A stretch of 64,000 bases of DNA from Lutraria lutraria (GCA_964023205.1 OZ026833.1:43431137-43495136), one strand, 5' to 3'. Positions 49,701 through 59,560 are shown, counted from the stretch's first letter. The notes: generated by a model from the sequence alone, not told the origin. Made by a program: numbers and translations.

Positions 49701-52700
49701 GAAGCAAACTGCAGCCGAATGAAACCGTTTGGGAAATGGGATGTATCTAAAAAAACGTCCTTTCATAATTATAAACTGCTTTTATCTGTTATTTGATTGA
49801 ACTTGGTAAACAACATATGTACAATGACAATGATCAGTATTCACTTGTTTAATAGAACAATATTTAAAACAAATGCAACATATTTGCTGATAATTGCACA
49901 AAATAAGCAAATAAGTATTATATTATGGTTGAATGTTTCATGTGATCTCTAAACCCCGATTGATTTTGCATTGTTATAGTGGTTTATGTAAGGGTTCAAA
50001 TAATAGTGCATAAAAGAAACTTATATTTCGGTAGGTTCGTTACTTCATTCCGTTTCGCTTAAACATGATACATAAAAAGGATGATCAAGGTATCCACATA
50101 GTTCAAGTGAACACAACAGAAGGTAATAGTTTCTGATCAATAACTCTACTGCTAGTTCGAATCCCACCAGCGAACAAAGTTCACATGCGAGGCAGCTTTC
50201 CAGATAGATTACGGAAGGTCAAAGGTTCTATCCCCATTCGCAACTAGGTTCTTCTATCATCTTTAAGGGTCATCAAACGACCCTGGCTGTTGGTTCGACT
50301 TTAACACCAGTGTCTTTAATTTTACAAAGCGCCTTGTACGCGTCTTTCACTATTACGGGAGTAGTGAAATTTTGAAACGCGATCTAATACTTGATTTTTC
50401 ACTTTTTTGACAAGAATAATCAAATCATGAAGCGTGACTTGGTGGAGTTTGGAGATTTCATAACTCAAATCTGGGACAACACGTTTAGCTTAAACAGTAG
50501 AGTGTTTGGTGTTTTCGACCTAAGGAATGTAAATACATCACAAAATATTAAATTGCTTTTACCATCTTTTTATCACTATGATAGTTATGACACCTTTTTG
50601 TTGAACTTTGGTAGATCACTTTCATTACCAAATTGTAAAAATTAATTTTTAACAAAACGAGGTGTACTAGTCCTGAAAATCGATTGTGGGCTTATACTTT
50701 TTATCAAGGTTAGCTTATGACAAAAAGTGTAATTAGTAATAATTACATGTAATCAATGCTATTAATTAGCACATGTTTAACTGTGGTTCAATTTTTATTT
50801 AGCGATTTTTCTGAAATAAAACAAAACGCAATAATTACGTTTGTGTGATATACGTTGTATATTAAACACTTACGATACTGAATGTTTCTCCTTATCGACA
50901 ATGTTGTCATCTTTAGATTCGTCTGTGTTAATAGGGCTAAACAAACAAAAGCATTGCATTATGTTCTAGAAATTAGAGTAACAAAACGCAGGCATATTGA
51001 CATGTGGAAAATAGATTGAATTTATTTTTGCTCTGGTACTGAATTCATGGTAAGATGTTTAAGATAAAGCGAGATAACTCAGTTGGAAGCATTTCCAGAA
51101 TTGGATGTACTATGTTGAGTGATTTAGGATGGTTAAATGTTTTTGTTATGATATTGATATGACATTGATATGAGTAAATATGCCAATTGACAAAACATTT
51201 CTATATACAAAGGAATTTTGAGCGTTTGAATGCAAATAAGATCGACTCATTTATAATAATTTCATGTTGATATTTGCTGATAACATCGTATCGTATCCGA
51301 GCAAATGTACGAATGTGACAAAATGACTTTGAAATTAATAAATATGAGGAATATGCCATTGAATACTTACGATTCAGCATCAGAACCAGCCTTGTCCTCC
51401 TTAGCTGCTTGTGCTGACTCGCCACCATCAGGAGCGCCGGTATTGCTATGAGAAAAAGGATTACTGAGAGGATCAGAATCGCTGATAGAGCTTGAAATAC
51501 TGATCAATTAACAACAAAAAAAAATAATCATAGAAAATACCAGTATTAAGTCTAATATATGAAATGTGTCAAGTATAAAAGAAACTTCCGAATTTGAAGA
51601 CCACGTCATGCATACGTTCGAAATAGAATACCATAAAACAGTATATGCAAATGATAACAATAGGATCAGCCGTGTTCTTCTTCTTATCCACCTTTGCTGA
51701 CTCACCACCGTCGGAAAAGTCGGCATTGCTGGGAGACAGATGTTTATAATACTAGTAATACGAGATAACTCAAATGACACGAATTTCCAATACTAGTTTT
51801 GGATGTATGTTGAGTGTTTCACGATGTTCAATTTATTTTCATAGGTATCGATATGACTAATGCGGTTTGACAAAATAGTTTTATGAATTTTAACGGAATT
51901 TTAAGCGTATGAATACAAATCGATATGACTCATTCGATATCATTTAAAATTATTATGTTATCAATTAGGAAACTTCATATTGGCCGAGTTATTTGTCCGA
52001 GGTTCGCTGTATTGGCATGAGCCCATAAGGGTATGAAGCTACACGGGTGTGCGACACAATGACTGTGATCTAAGTATTATGTAAATGGATACTTACGGAT
52101 CAACAACAGATCGAGCATTGCCGTCCTGCTGAGCTCCGTGTGTTGAAGCACCACCATCGGGTGTGCCAGGATTGTTGGAAGAGACACGACTACCGGAATC
52201 ACCGTGATTTCCTGACATGCTGGTCAATTAACAAAACGGTTAAATTATTATATACTGTCGTTACAAAGCCCGACATAGTATAATTCAAGCTTTCGAATTT
52301 AAAGATTTATGAGATAGTAAAAACATAGAATAGCATATAATAAAGTCTGTAGGAGAGACATGTAAACACTGCACAAAAAAGTGCGACATTTAACAATTAT
52401 TTAAGATATGTACAACACGAGTCTTCATGCAGTACTTTGTATTGTTATATTGTTAATATTCACCAATATCAAAGAGAAGATATTATTTTTCATTAATTGT
52501 TGATACATTTTGTTATAAATTCAATGTGAGCGTCATGTTTGTATTTATAGACAGTTGCATTGCCAAAACGATGTTTAAAATCAATGATCTGAAGCACGAA
52601 ACACGGTGTCAAATGTGCCGAAGAAAATGCGACAGTGGACCTCCGTGACCGAACGGTTATGACCCCAGACACAAGCCCCCACCGCTGTAAGTTCGAATAC

Positions 52701-55351
52701 CACCATGGACAAAATTCACATGTGATAAAGCTTTCAAGCTAGCTAACAGGAGGTCTGAGGTTCTACCAATGTGTATATCTAGGGTCTTCCTTCACGTTAA
52801 AGTTGTAACATAACCCTGGTTGTCGGTGCGACGTTAAACAAAAAAAGAAAGAAATTCTAAAATTGAGTTACCTTTGCATTTCTACAGCTGATCCGTCTTT
52901 TTGGCTGTTAATGTAATAGATATTAACATAGATAAACAGATACAGATAAATATGAGATATGTAGACACAGTGCAGTAAATTGCAACATAATATTCAGATT
53001 AGTAATATTAATACTTTAAAAGTGCTGCATAAATACGTAGTGGAATAAGCTTCTGACATGTACAGCTTTTTGCCTTCTTTCCTCAGCATATTCAGAACTA
53101 CATGTACATGATTTGAGAATGCCACAAGAACGAACACTTAACAATACGTTAATATATACCCTACTGTTTATTTTGTATACGTATGTATTGTTTAATTGTA
53201 CAATTTGGGTCTAATAAAATTTAGTTAGTTTGATAGTCAGTACATGTACATTTAAGCATAGCAAAAAGCAAACTCCTTGCACCGGTTATGCCACGCCGTT
53301 GCTACTGCCACCACTACAGTCACATAACGAAAGGTGTATCATGTGACCATCAACTGATAAATAACCAAAAGATGAATTCACAATTGCAACTTTACAAGAT
53401 AAAATGTGTTGAAAACGCTCTGTTTGTTTCTTCTTCAAAACAACTGATGAATCAAATTATATCGCACAATCGAAAAGTGATGAAGTTCAGCCATTGTTCA
53501 CATCAATACGATGTTACAGTGAAAACATCTTTTTTACGATATTTAACGTTTATTTTTCACTTTTTTGTACAGTAAGCGTACTTCGCGACAATTAGCTCGC
53601 CGTTTATTCATTAGTGGTTATAGTGCACTAAGTATTTAACACTAGAAGTCAAAGAATGCAGTTCAAGTGTCACTAAATTAATATTTCATAACCGTTAATA
53701 TAAAAAAAGAATCATTAAATAACTCAGTGTTTGTATAGAAATTTACCTTAGTTGATTGTTTTCCTTGTTCTTGTTTCTGTTCTTTTTATTCTTCTTAGTA
53801 TTTGTACCACTATCACTGGAAAATCAAATACAAGAAACAAATTAATCACCATACCTCAGTCGTCGTTTATATAGATTCCTTAAAATCATAGCATTGAACA
53901 ATACCTACATCTACTGTTTATAGACAGTACATTCCTTTACATATGTACACGTATAAATGCCATTGTTGAAATGGTTTATGGCTCGTTGCCGTGCCCAGAC
54001 CTCTTTAAATTGTATTTACGACTTCTATTGTTCTGCTTGCCCACAACCGCTCTTACCTTAAAACACACAATTTTAGTTCATAGGGTAACAAATAAATTAA
54101 GAAAAAAAATACAATAGAAGATTGTATGAAATGTTATCATTATTATTTATTTACCCGCGGTGTTGAAATGCAGTAAGTAGTTTAGTTGTGGAGGAGCACG
54201 TGACCTAGCATCAATACCCCGATTGGCTAATCGTTCTTTGTGGCTGATAGTGTTTTTAGAGAACATATTTTCTATGAATGGATGCTATTTGAGATATTGT
54301 TCATGTTTTATTTAAAACAAAGATTTATTTACGTCAGTGTCCGTAGTTTTACAGAAAAACAATGGCGAACGCAATATCTATTTACAAATATTGTTTCCAA
54401 CGTTATGACGTCAGAACACATTGTTTTTTTTTGTTTGATGTACGGCAGGGTTACGCATTATTAAATTTTATAATAATTTTGCATAAATGGCACTTTATCT
54501 TCCTTAGTACACAAGAACGCAGTTTGTAAGATAGTTATTAAAAGGTTGCTCTATAAAAAGATTATCTATCAAAAAGAGTAAGTAATTCAAAATATGTGTT
54601 TTATCATTTAGAAGTCGGCTAATTGCAGTATTTTTTTATATTAAACAAAACAAAATTATTAAGGTGTATAATTTGTTTTTGAGAGTGTTCATTAACGTTC
54701 TTGCATAGTGAATTAATTATATATTAATATACATTTGAATCATATACCAATTAGAAAGATCATTAATACTTTGTGTAAAAGTCTGTATAAAGTTATTCGT
54801 CTAGCCCATACATACTATTAGCAATTTGTACTATTTGGCTTTGGTACGCATGATTATCTTACATACACCGGAATAATTTCTGCATCTCAACTGCAGTACA
54901 ATACGTCCTTAACAATATGGAATGTAAATTGTACGGCCGCAGAAAAGTGTTTCACTTGAGCTTATCGTAATGTAATGAAACAAATATTGAAGTCGTGTAC
55001 AGAAAGCACCATTTCCTTTATCTCATCTAGATAATAGTGATCACAGTCGACACTATACAATCTATGACTTTAAGCTAGAAGGTACTAAAGTAAGATATAC
55101 CGCACAATAGAACCTCTCAAATTACGACCTTCCTGTTATAAGACCATCTCAATATAGCGACCACCTCGTTATGACGAACACTTATTTTTTAAACCTTTTT
55201 TATTGTTTCCTCTGTACTTCTATACTCGATCATGAGATCACCTCAATACTTAACTATATACTGGTCTTCCAATCGATGTTTTACTCTTATTGTGTAAAAC
55301 AAAAAATGTACATTACCTCCCCTTTCCGTGTTTTGAATTTTCGGCCTCCAT
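31504..55351 (-). CDS. Mitochondria-eating protein (Mieap/SPATA18)-like gene, 27-exon model
   Basis: Seen: an ATG at 55351, a stop at 31504, and 27 exons with GT..AG borders. Every exon length is a multiple of three except exon 1 (35 bases) and exon 22 (193 bases), so the frame stays consistent; the model is 3657 coding bases, about 1218 residues. Layout: basic Asn/Lys N-terminus, Ser/Asp/Gly-rich exons, about 390 residues of heptad-rich coiled coil, then a Mieap C-terminal domain with RPTKLAEEFSELYDNEW and a terminus of YTKSGK, VVWPAVYLHEGGALL and KGVAQG. Known: Mieap proteins act in removal of damaged mitochondrial material. Odd: the domain is interrupted by more than 400 acidic residues. 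A splice acceptor stands two bases before the ATG, so an upstream non-coding exon is likely. Introns hold SINEs, a LINE fragment, a 42-bp minisatellite and a 1.07-kb repeat. Domain identity is secure; exact exon use is inferred without transcripts. Confidence 0.85.
32114..32221 (-). CDS. Mieap-like exon 26, Mieap domain resumes
   Basis: 108 bases, phase 0 both sides, acceptor CCTTAG and donor GTAATT. Encodes VSKVDFKMDMFTTEQKKTIM and MKKTCEDMQTLDVIE, helical and consistent with the middle of the Mieap domain. Confidence 0.8.
32556..33608 (-). CDS. Mieap-like exon 25, long acidic disordered exon
   Basis: 1053 bases, phase 0 both sides, acceptor TTAATAG and donor GTAATT. 351 residues rich in Asp, Glu, Asn, Ser and Lys with almost no hydrophobic residues. 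Near its end is a 25-residue repeat present about three times (DKDIKDDN, DSNEQSDN and KTTKPED elements); at DNA level the unit is 75 bases, and two copies are almost identical. No enzyme motif is seen. It sits inside the Mieap domain and is most simply read as a disordered insertion. Frame is open throughout and both borders are good, so I take it as real coding sequence. Confidence 0.8.
34840..34881 (-). CDS. Mieap-like exon 24, acidic micro-exon
   Basis: 42 bases, phase 0 both sides, acceptor TTTGTAG and donor GTTATT. Encodes QTPVPDSTEDDGFE. The intron to its right is largely a 42-bp minisatellite. Confidence 0.65.
34918..35290 (-). repeat. 42-bp minisatellite in intron 23
   Basis: About nine units of two 21-base halves (AGTTCAGTGTTATACATAGAA and AGTTCAG(C/T)GTTATGCGTAATA). 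Unit length is a multiple of three, so several frames stay open by arithmetic. Confidence 0.95.
35375..35605 (-). CDS. Mieap-like exon 23, domain to acidic transition
   Basis: 231 bases, phase 0 both sides, acceptor GATGTAG and donor GTAATT. Opens with HANGYCGSLSRGHDESI, which fits continuation of the domain helix after LYDILK, then becomes acidic and low in complexity (SDHELNETTDVEKDQHD). Confidence 0.75.
35985..36150 (-). mobile_element. tRNA-headed SINE, copy B, abutting exon 22 donor
   Basis: Minus strand: GGCCGTGGTCCAGTAGTTAG head followed by a degenerate B box and the tail shared with copy A. The head begins within ten bases of the exon 22 splice donor, sense to the gene. Confidence 0.65.
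36155..36347 (-). CDS. Mieap-like exon 22, start of Mieap domain
   Basis: 193 bases, phase 2 in and phase 0 out, acceptor TTGAAG and donor GTAAGT. Encodes the first half of the Mieap C-terminal domain: LSKIAGAKLTYNNPN, SDEKRPTKLAEEFSELYD and NEWTDAFEMV, ending LYDILK. A SINE head begins within about ten bases of the donor. Confidence 0.9.
36437..37510 (-). mobile_element. 1.07-kb dispersed element, copy 2 (in intron 21)
   Basis: Inverted partner of 7798-8890. Its right end on the minus strand also holds a small extra palindrome (TGTACGGCGGCGG...CCGCCGTACA). Lies between exons 22 and 21 of the Mieap-like gene, sense to it. Confidence 0.75.
37528..37686 (-). CDS. Mieap-like exon 21, coiled coil
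   Basis: 159 bases, phase 2 both sides, acceptor TTGTAG and donor GTATGA. Encodes LNSRIRELNSNLTQWNRAYE, then a regular heptad stretch ending EAEKEELLLR. It is the last coiled-coil exon before the Mieap domain. Confidence 0.8.
38095..38160 (-). CDS. Mieap-like exon 20, coiled coil
   Basis: 66 bases, phase 2 both sides, acceptor AAAACAG and donor GTAAGT. Encodes ANKEKEKLQTHLTRQWQIER. Confidence 0.75.
39494..39568 (-). CDS. Mieap-like exon 19, coiled coil
   Basis: 75 bases, phase 2 both sides, acceptor CCAAG and donor GTGAGC. Encodes LTQERAEHEKTKKKNEDVIK then AEKEK. Paralogue of exon 18; a decayed plus-strand relative lies at 26331-26409. Confidence 0.8.
39982..40056 (-). CDS. Mieap-like exon 18, coiled coil
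   Basis: 75 bases, phase 2 both sides, acceptor TTCTAG and donor GTAAGT. Encodes LKQEKEKYDKATKRYEKNIK and AEKD. Paralogous to exon 19 and to a decayed copy on the plus strand at 25935-26010. Confidence 0.8.
40258..41875 (+). mobile_element. Non-LTR retrotransposon ORF2 remnant in an intron
   Basis: Runs antisense to the Mieap-like gene, between exons 18 and 17. Successive frames show KSAGQDMIR, then NPNNYRAITLSSTTLKLFE, QQCGFQAHLGC, VKYRGSS with RQGTRKGGKSS, HTHLGVNIDK and LCRLPDYFIE, the order expected for a LINE reverse transcriptase and downstream region. The catalytic YxDD box is not readable. Many frameshifts; not active. Confidence 0.8.
41882..41956 (-). CDS. Mieap-like exon 17, coiled coil, weak donor
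   Basis: 75 bases if the donor GA|GTACGC is used, which keeps phase 2 and matches the 75-base size of exons 14, 18 and 19. Encodes LHKDIEHQCISISYQRNELE. If the donor is skipped, reading continues eight codons to a TAA at 41860-41862 overlapping an AATAAA hexamer, which would make an alternative last exon. Confidence 0.65.
42103..42156 (-). CDS. Mieap-like exon 16, coiled coil
   Basis: 54 bases, phase 2 both sides, acceptor TTACAG and donor GTAACA. Encodes QISNLQGTIDDLNKVEKR. Confidence 0.75.
42540..42750 (+). mobile_element. Bivalve Meta-SINE-type repeat, copy 2
   Basis: GAGTTTGAATCCCACCAG, GTGAGGAAGCTGTCCAG, TTAGCTTACAGAAAGTC and CCTTGGCTGTTGGTG blocks; antisense within an intron of the Mieap-like gene. 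Confidence 0.65.
43576..43713 (-). CDS. Mieap-like exon 15, coiled coil
   Basis: 138 bases, phase 2 both sides, acceptor ATCACAG and donor GTAAGA. Encodes AVDSEQSMEQELKTLQRDFE, then EKERELKSMQ and EKMKHIEV. Same length and layout as exons 9 and 12, so an older member of the same exon family. Confidence 0.8.
44875..44949 (-). CDS. Mieap-like exon 14, coiled coil
   Basis: 75 bases, phase 2 both sides, acceptor CCATAG and donor GTAAGT. Encodes KVKEKESDIESYLLVIDKKN, heptad-like. Confidence 0.75.
45710..45760 (-). CDS. Mieap-like exon 13, coiled coil
   Basis: 51 bases, phase 2 both sides, acceptor GTAAAG and donor GTATTT. Encodes YEDSVKKLEEQKEEIR, a shortened relative of exons 10 and 11. Confidence 0.75.
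46466..46603 (-). CDS. Mieap-like exon 12, coiled coil (duplicate B)
   Basis: 138 bases, phase 2 both sides. Differs from exon 9 at only a few residues (for example AERDEKIKQL against AKRDEEIKKL). The intron sequence upstream of both acceptors also matches for about 100 bases, which shows a recent segmental duplication. Confidence 0.8.
47273..47335 (-). CDS. Mieap-like exon 11, coiled coil
   Basis: 63 bases, phase 2 both sides, acceptor GTAAAG and donor GTATTT. Encodes CEDFVTKLEANTEDLKEEKR, paralogous to exon 10. Confidence 0.75.
47943..48005 (-). CDS. Mieap-like exon 10, coiled coil
   Basis: 63 bases, phase 2 both sides, acceptor GTTAAG and donor GTATTT. Encodes YEDLVMKSEEKTRQLNEEIR. Paralogue of exons 11 and 13 (shared (Y/C)ED start and EEIRR-like end). 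Confidence 0.75.
48502..48639 (-). CDS. Mieap-like exon 9, coiled coil (duplicate A)
   Basis: 138 bases, phase 2 both sides, acceptor TAAACAG and donor GTATGT. Encodes DLDAKQSTELNMESLKRDLA and a KKLEEANERQKGELKK heptad pattern. Nearly identical to exon 12, including flanking intron sequence. Confidence 0.8.
49267..49389 (-). CDS. Mieap-like exon 8, Ser/Thr/Asp-rich
   Basis: 123 bases, phase 2 both sides, acceptor TGACCAG and donor GTATGT. Encodes TPSSHSDSCPPTSTESTS and a GDENEDTADPSDDS tail. Same length and acceptor context as exon 4, so probably another duplicate. Confidence 0.75.
50120..50330 (+). mobile_element. Bivalve Meta-SINE-type repeat, copy 3
   Basis: AGTTCGAATCCCACCAG, GAGGCAGCTTTCCAG, ATTACGGAAGGTCAAAGG and ACCCTGGCTGTTGGTTCGAC blocks. 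Antisense in an intron. Confidence 0.7.
50874..50936 (-). CDS. Mieap-like exon 7, acidic
   Basis: 63 bases, phase 2 both sides, acceptor TTTAG and donor GTAAGT. Encodes PINTDESKDDNIVDKEKHSV, charged and probably disordered. Confidence 0.65.
51371..51499 (-). CDS. Mieap-like exon 6, Ser/Asp-rich
   Basis: 129 bases, phase 2 both sides, acceptor TTGATCAG and donor GTAAGT. Encodes SSSISDSDPLSNPFSHSN, then TGAPDGGESAQAAKEDK. Clear paralogue of exon 4. (Exon numbers count the decayed unit at 51663-51728 as number 5.). Confidence 0.75.
51663..51728 (-). pseudogene. Decayed paralogue of exons 4/6
   Basis: An acceptor CCCAG is followed by an open frame NADFSDGGESAKVDKKK and then GCTGATCC, where exon 4 has its GT donor. 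Here the next bases are TA, not GT. The exon body is in the right phase but has lost its donor, so I leave it out of the model. It could still be used with another donor downstream. Confidence 0.55.
52097..52219 (-). CDS. Mieap-like exon 4, Ser/Gly/Asp-rich
   Basis: 123 bases, phase 2 both sides, acceptor TTGACCAG and donor GTAAGT. Encodes MSGNHGDSGSRVSS followed by NPGTPDGGASTHGAQQDG. Paralogous to exons 6 and 8 and to the decayed exon at 51663-51728 (shared PDGG(A/E)S core and similar borders). Confidence 0.75.
52635..52858 (+). mobile_element. Bivalve Meta-SINE-type repeat, copy 4 (most complete)
   Basis: Head CCTCCGTGACCGAACGGTTA, B-box GTTCGAATACC, body ATGTGATAAAGC...GGAGGTCTGAGGTTCTACC...GGGTCTTCCTTCACG, and the diagnostic 3' end GTCGGTGCGACGTTAAAC followed by an A-rich tail. 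Confidence 0.8.
52872..52904 (-). CDS. Mieap-like exon 3, micro-exon
   Basis: 33 bases, phase 2 to phase 2, between AACAG and GTAACT. Encodes QKDGSAVEMQ. A SINE ends about 15 bases beyond its donor. Confidence 0.65.
53747..53815 (-). CDS. Mieap-like exon 2, basic Asn/Lys-rich
   Basis: 69 bases, phase 2 to phase 2, flanked by TTTTCCAG and GTAAAT. Encodes DSGTNTKKNKKNRNKNK-type sequence, low complexity and basic, probably disordered. Confidence 0.75.
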
Positions 55352-55353
55352 TC
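55317..55353 (-). CDS. Mieap-like exon 1 (start codon)
   Basis: Encodes MEAENSKHGKG and ends in phase 2 before a GTAATG donor. An acceptor (TTTTCAG) lies directly upstream, two bases before the ATG, so transcription probably begins in an untranslated exon further right that I could not locate. Confidence 0.7.
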
Positions 55354-55359
55354 CTGAAA

Positions 55360-57510
55360 ATGAAATAGCGATTTGACATATTCATTATTGAAGATTGATT
55401 ATCTCTTGAATATGGCAATACAGTTTCATGTTTCATTATTAGATACGTCTACATATTAGTATCCTGTCTCATTTCATGTTCTTGCTGTAATTGCCTGTCA
55501 TTTAGGAAAAAGCCTGAACCATTTTCTTATCCAACTGCACAAAATAGTATTGACATGTTTCTACAAAACTACTGTTGTCACTTTGTTTTTAAATGATATT
55601 TCGACATTTATAAATCGAGAATAAATACCAAAAGTCACATTGTTTCTCATATATTAGGTCTAGAGTTTAGATCGAATCGTAACATGAAAGGCTAATTGGC
55701 AAATTTGAACAAAACACATACCTAGTGAAGGAATAGGAAATTTTACTATAGATACTTATACATGCATGTAGTTACCAGTACTTCAATATTTAAGCAGATA
55801 TACTCATCGTCCGTATAATTCTCCTTCCATAAAACTTATGCAGAAACATCACGTAAAGATGTGGCAACGTCTAAGTATTTCAATATATAAAATGTAGATC
55901 TACTGTGCTATTAAATGATTTGGAACATACACCAGAATGAATTGATTTCGCGCTCCTGAATATTTCACTTCAAAGATACTTTATGGAAGTGAAATTCTAA
56001 TAAATATTCTCGTATAGTTGTTAAGTCCACAATCAAATATGAAATCTTATTGAGAGTGTTTGAGAATCCAGAGATTTTCACAAAAGTAAAAACGAATTGT
56101 TATTTTGTCATTGTAACGAACACATTTACGTGTATTATACTGATGTAATATTAAATAAAAACAATTCATAGCCAAGTGATTATCTTCAAACTCGAAAAAA
56201 GTAATAATGCAACAATTAGTTATACTAATTCATTTCGGAGTGTTGTAATAAAATTAACTAAGGGACACAATCCATTATGTTTCATCATATCGAAACATTG
56301 AATTTTCTCCCTTGTAATTTATCAACTATCTGAAATTTGAACAGCAGTATTTTACTTATTTTATTTGAAAAAAATCATTTGGTCTAAAATGTATTGGATG
56401 TATGTTCATACCGGAAGTAAACCGGCAAGATCATGAAAGAAATAAAGGCCCGAACTTTTCCGAACTATTTCTAGCAGTATTTCACTATAATATGTTAAAT
56501 CAAAAAAAGTAGTTTCTAAAGAATGCAGATAAGAATTAGATTTCCAAAAAGAACGACATACAAAATCCCGTTTTTCTGAAAAAATACCATCAGACCCAAA
56601 AGCGAACAATTACACAGGAACACAAAAAAACAGAGAGCACGCACCATCTCTCCGAATGACCCGGCCGCTCAGGTTTGCAGCAAAAACACAAATTCAATAG
56701 TGACAGCCTTAATATCTTGAAATTGTTTTACAATCATTGTCAAGACAGTATACATCTATTTCGTGAATTTAAAATACGCAAATATCTTAGGAGAAATATA
56801 TATTTTTATGGTTTATATCCTCGAATCATTTGTTTTTATCGTAATCGTTTATCGTGTTGTTGTTAAGTGATTTTTCATTTCAAAATAAAAAAAACACACA
56901 ATAAAAACCTGTTAAATGCATCGCAAAATACAACTTGACTACTCCTATCTGATAAATATGCGAGAATATACCTAGCTCTTCAGTTATGGAGACTACAAAG
57001 TGATATATTAAGCTCTTCAAAATGGAAGAAACAAAGTTATCTTATTTACATAAGAACCTTATAACCAAATACAGCTGTATCATGTTTTACATGAATGGCA
57101 TTTGATTCGTGACTATAAAATGCGCATAATTGTGTAAATGGTTAAATTAGTTTTTTAAAAAAAAGGTGTGCTATCATAGTTTAATCTATGGTTATGGCAA
57201 AAAATCGACTGAAATTCAATATTACTTCCTTGTTGGTGCGCAATACATAAATTTAGCTTATGTCTGTAATATTTGCACATTCAAGCAGACTATATGATCC
57301 CGCCGATCATATTATAGTGATTTTTTTCGGAATGTAATACCCTGAATCAAGAGGTGTAACCATACCATCCTTAAAACACAAATATTTCATCCTTAAGGGA
57401 AAAGTATAGGTTTATGGTCTGAAATGTATTTACATGTTCAACCGACTTTCACAGTATTATGTAAGTATAATACAACAGATCGGTTCGAGTTAAAAAAACA
57501 ACATTATATA
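55360..57510. other. Presumed 5' flank of the Mieap-like gene; nothing recognised
   Basis: Should hold the untranslated first exon and promoter. I see no convincing TATA box or CpG-rich block. Confidence 0.45.
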
Positions 57511-57514
57511 ATAA

Positions 57515-57627
57515 AACAACAACACCAGCATCATCATCATTTACACCACCAACAACAACAAAAACAACAACATCAGCATCATCATCATTTACACCACCAC
57601 CACCAACAAAAACAACAACGGCAATGA
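57515..57627. repeat. CAN/CAT triplet repeat, ~54-bp higher-order unit
   Basis: Two copies of CAGCATCATCATCATTTACA plus CAACAACAAAAACAACAA. The poly-His/Gln frame is a repeat artefact. Confidence 0.85.
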
Positions 57628-57629
57628 TA

Positions 57630-59275
57630 ACAACAAGTGACGGAGTAGTATAATGATTCGGGGCATGCAAGAACACGGGTTATGTGAATCACCGTTTCTG
57701 ACGAGGCATACACAACTTTCAAATACATTTCGACATCCCGTTAAGCCAAATTGTCTCCCTTGAAATCCACGCAAAAATCGATATCGTTTTTTGACTGATG
57801 GTGATAAATTGCAGCAATAGATTATAGAGGGGATTTTTTTCATTCTGTTGTTATCTTTATTTTTATTTGTCAACCTTTTCCCACCTTTCAAAATAAAATT
57901 CATTTTTCGTTCTTTAATAAATTATGATATAAACATTTTTACGTTAAGGGATTATCTTCTTGCTGCCAATTTCGTTAAAAACATACCACTTACGCCCTAT
58001 AGAATGGCTATATAATTACTTTAGAATTTCAAAAAATTGTTAGTGATAGTTAATATAATACAATATTGTCATATGACAAAAATAATGAAATTATTCTAAT
58101 TATTGTCGTGTGTATAACTCGATACGATGTAGCCATGGCAAGTAATACATATCGTTAGAAGTGATGATAAACATGGTCCGAGATTATAAGATTTAAGATC
58201 GATCTCAAAGCTCAAAACTCAATGTTGTGTCCGTAATATTCAACACTTACTTATGAAAGAATATATTCATTTATAAACTGTATTCTGTATACAAGATAAT
58301 TTATTAAACTATGTACTTAGATATATTAAAATAAGTTGATGATAAAAATAAGATTATAGAAGTCGATCTCGAGTTTTATAACCTTGAACACTAAACTACA
58401 CGAATTCAAACGTTTCGGTTTAATGTGTACTTCCCCACTTGAGTCATAATCGATTTACTTTCGGTTTTATATGTTATTTTGCTACAATATTTTTAATAAT
58501 GTTCTATAGATTAAGTAACATGTCTTCATTTTCTGTGACCTTAATAACTTGAAAATGAATTTTAATAATGGACTTGATTCTACTTTCGATTTGAAACAAT
58601 GTCAGATACTGACATGCCCTAACATGATTTCAATAATGATCGGATTAAGATCAAATCAATCTATTAAATGTTATGACAACATAGGTCTGGACGTGGTTTG
58701 GAAGTGATAATATTTTTTAATTATGATGTCAGGTCAAATAATTACTGCCGAATGAAGAAAATTCTGATCGTTTTATGATCTTTAGATATCGCGAATATAG
58801 TTCATCATATGACATATGACTGTATAAAATATATGTTGAAATCACGACGAGTCTAATAAAATGTACATATTATATTACGTTACATGATGTATCTTTTAAT
58901 ATATATACAAATATATATAATAAATTTGCATTATTACAAACCTTGGTAAATTGTCTAGCTTGTTTGTCAGTTCGTCCACCAACCTTATTACCTTCCTGGT
59001 TTGTGGCGGTTTTCGACGAAAAGGAAGTATATTACGTATTGATAGTGTAAGCGGAAATCAGAGATATTTACAAACGTCTCCAGGGGAACCACAGGGGAAA
59101 TAACTGTTATCATAATTGTAGTACTATCCAGAAATTAAGATATTTCTTTTATTAAAATAAAGAACTTTTCAAAATTCAGAAAAAAATATGGGAAAATCAA
59201 TAAATATTTAGGCCTACGTGCTTTTGATCAACTACAAATAAATAAAACGACTGAGACAAGAAAAATACAAAAAAG
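57630..59275. other. No gene recognised
   Basis: AT-rich. A Cys-containing minus-strand stretch at 57640-57790 (GFQGRQFGLTGCRNVFESCV) is open but unsupported. Confidence 0.45.
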
Positions 59276-59279
59276 ATCA

Positions 59280-59560
59280 CCAGCATCTTCAGCATCTGTA
59301 CCATCAGCATCATTTACAACATCAGCATCAGCAGCAACATCTACATCATTAGCATTAGTACCATCGGCTAAATCAACACCATCATAATCAGCGCAATAAG
59401 CACCTTCGTCATCATTATCAGCATCAACACTTGTAGCATCAGCATTGTCTTTATCAGCAACATAATCAGCCTCGTTATAAGTACCATTTTAAGCAACATC
59501 AGCAGCTTTATCAGCAGCAGCAACATCATCATCGTCAGCAGCATCAACAACACTATCAGA
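59280..59560. repeat. Degenerate CAT/CAG/CAA triplet repeat
   Basis: Long stretch of (CAN)n with CATCAGCAGCATCAAC-type runs. No start codon or splice site suggests coding use. Confidence 0.8.

Noticed and set aside
50391..50645. 84-residue plus-strand ORF in an intron
   Set aside because: Protein-like in places (MKRDLVEFGDFITQIWDN) but unrecognised, single, and antisense within an intron; not enough to call a gene.
57424..57676. His/Gln-rich ORF on the plus strand and Val/Asp-rich ORF on the minus strand
   Set aside because: Product of the CAN triplet repeat; no start context, splice sites or flanking coding sequence.
59368..59553. Leu/Met-rich ORF
   Set aside because: Minus-strand reading of the CAT/CAG triplet repeat.
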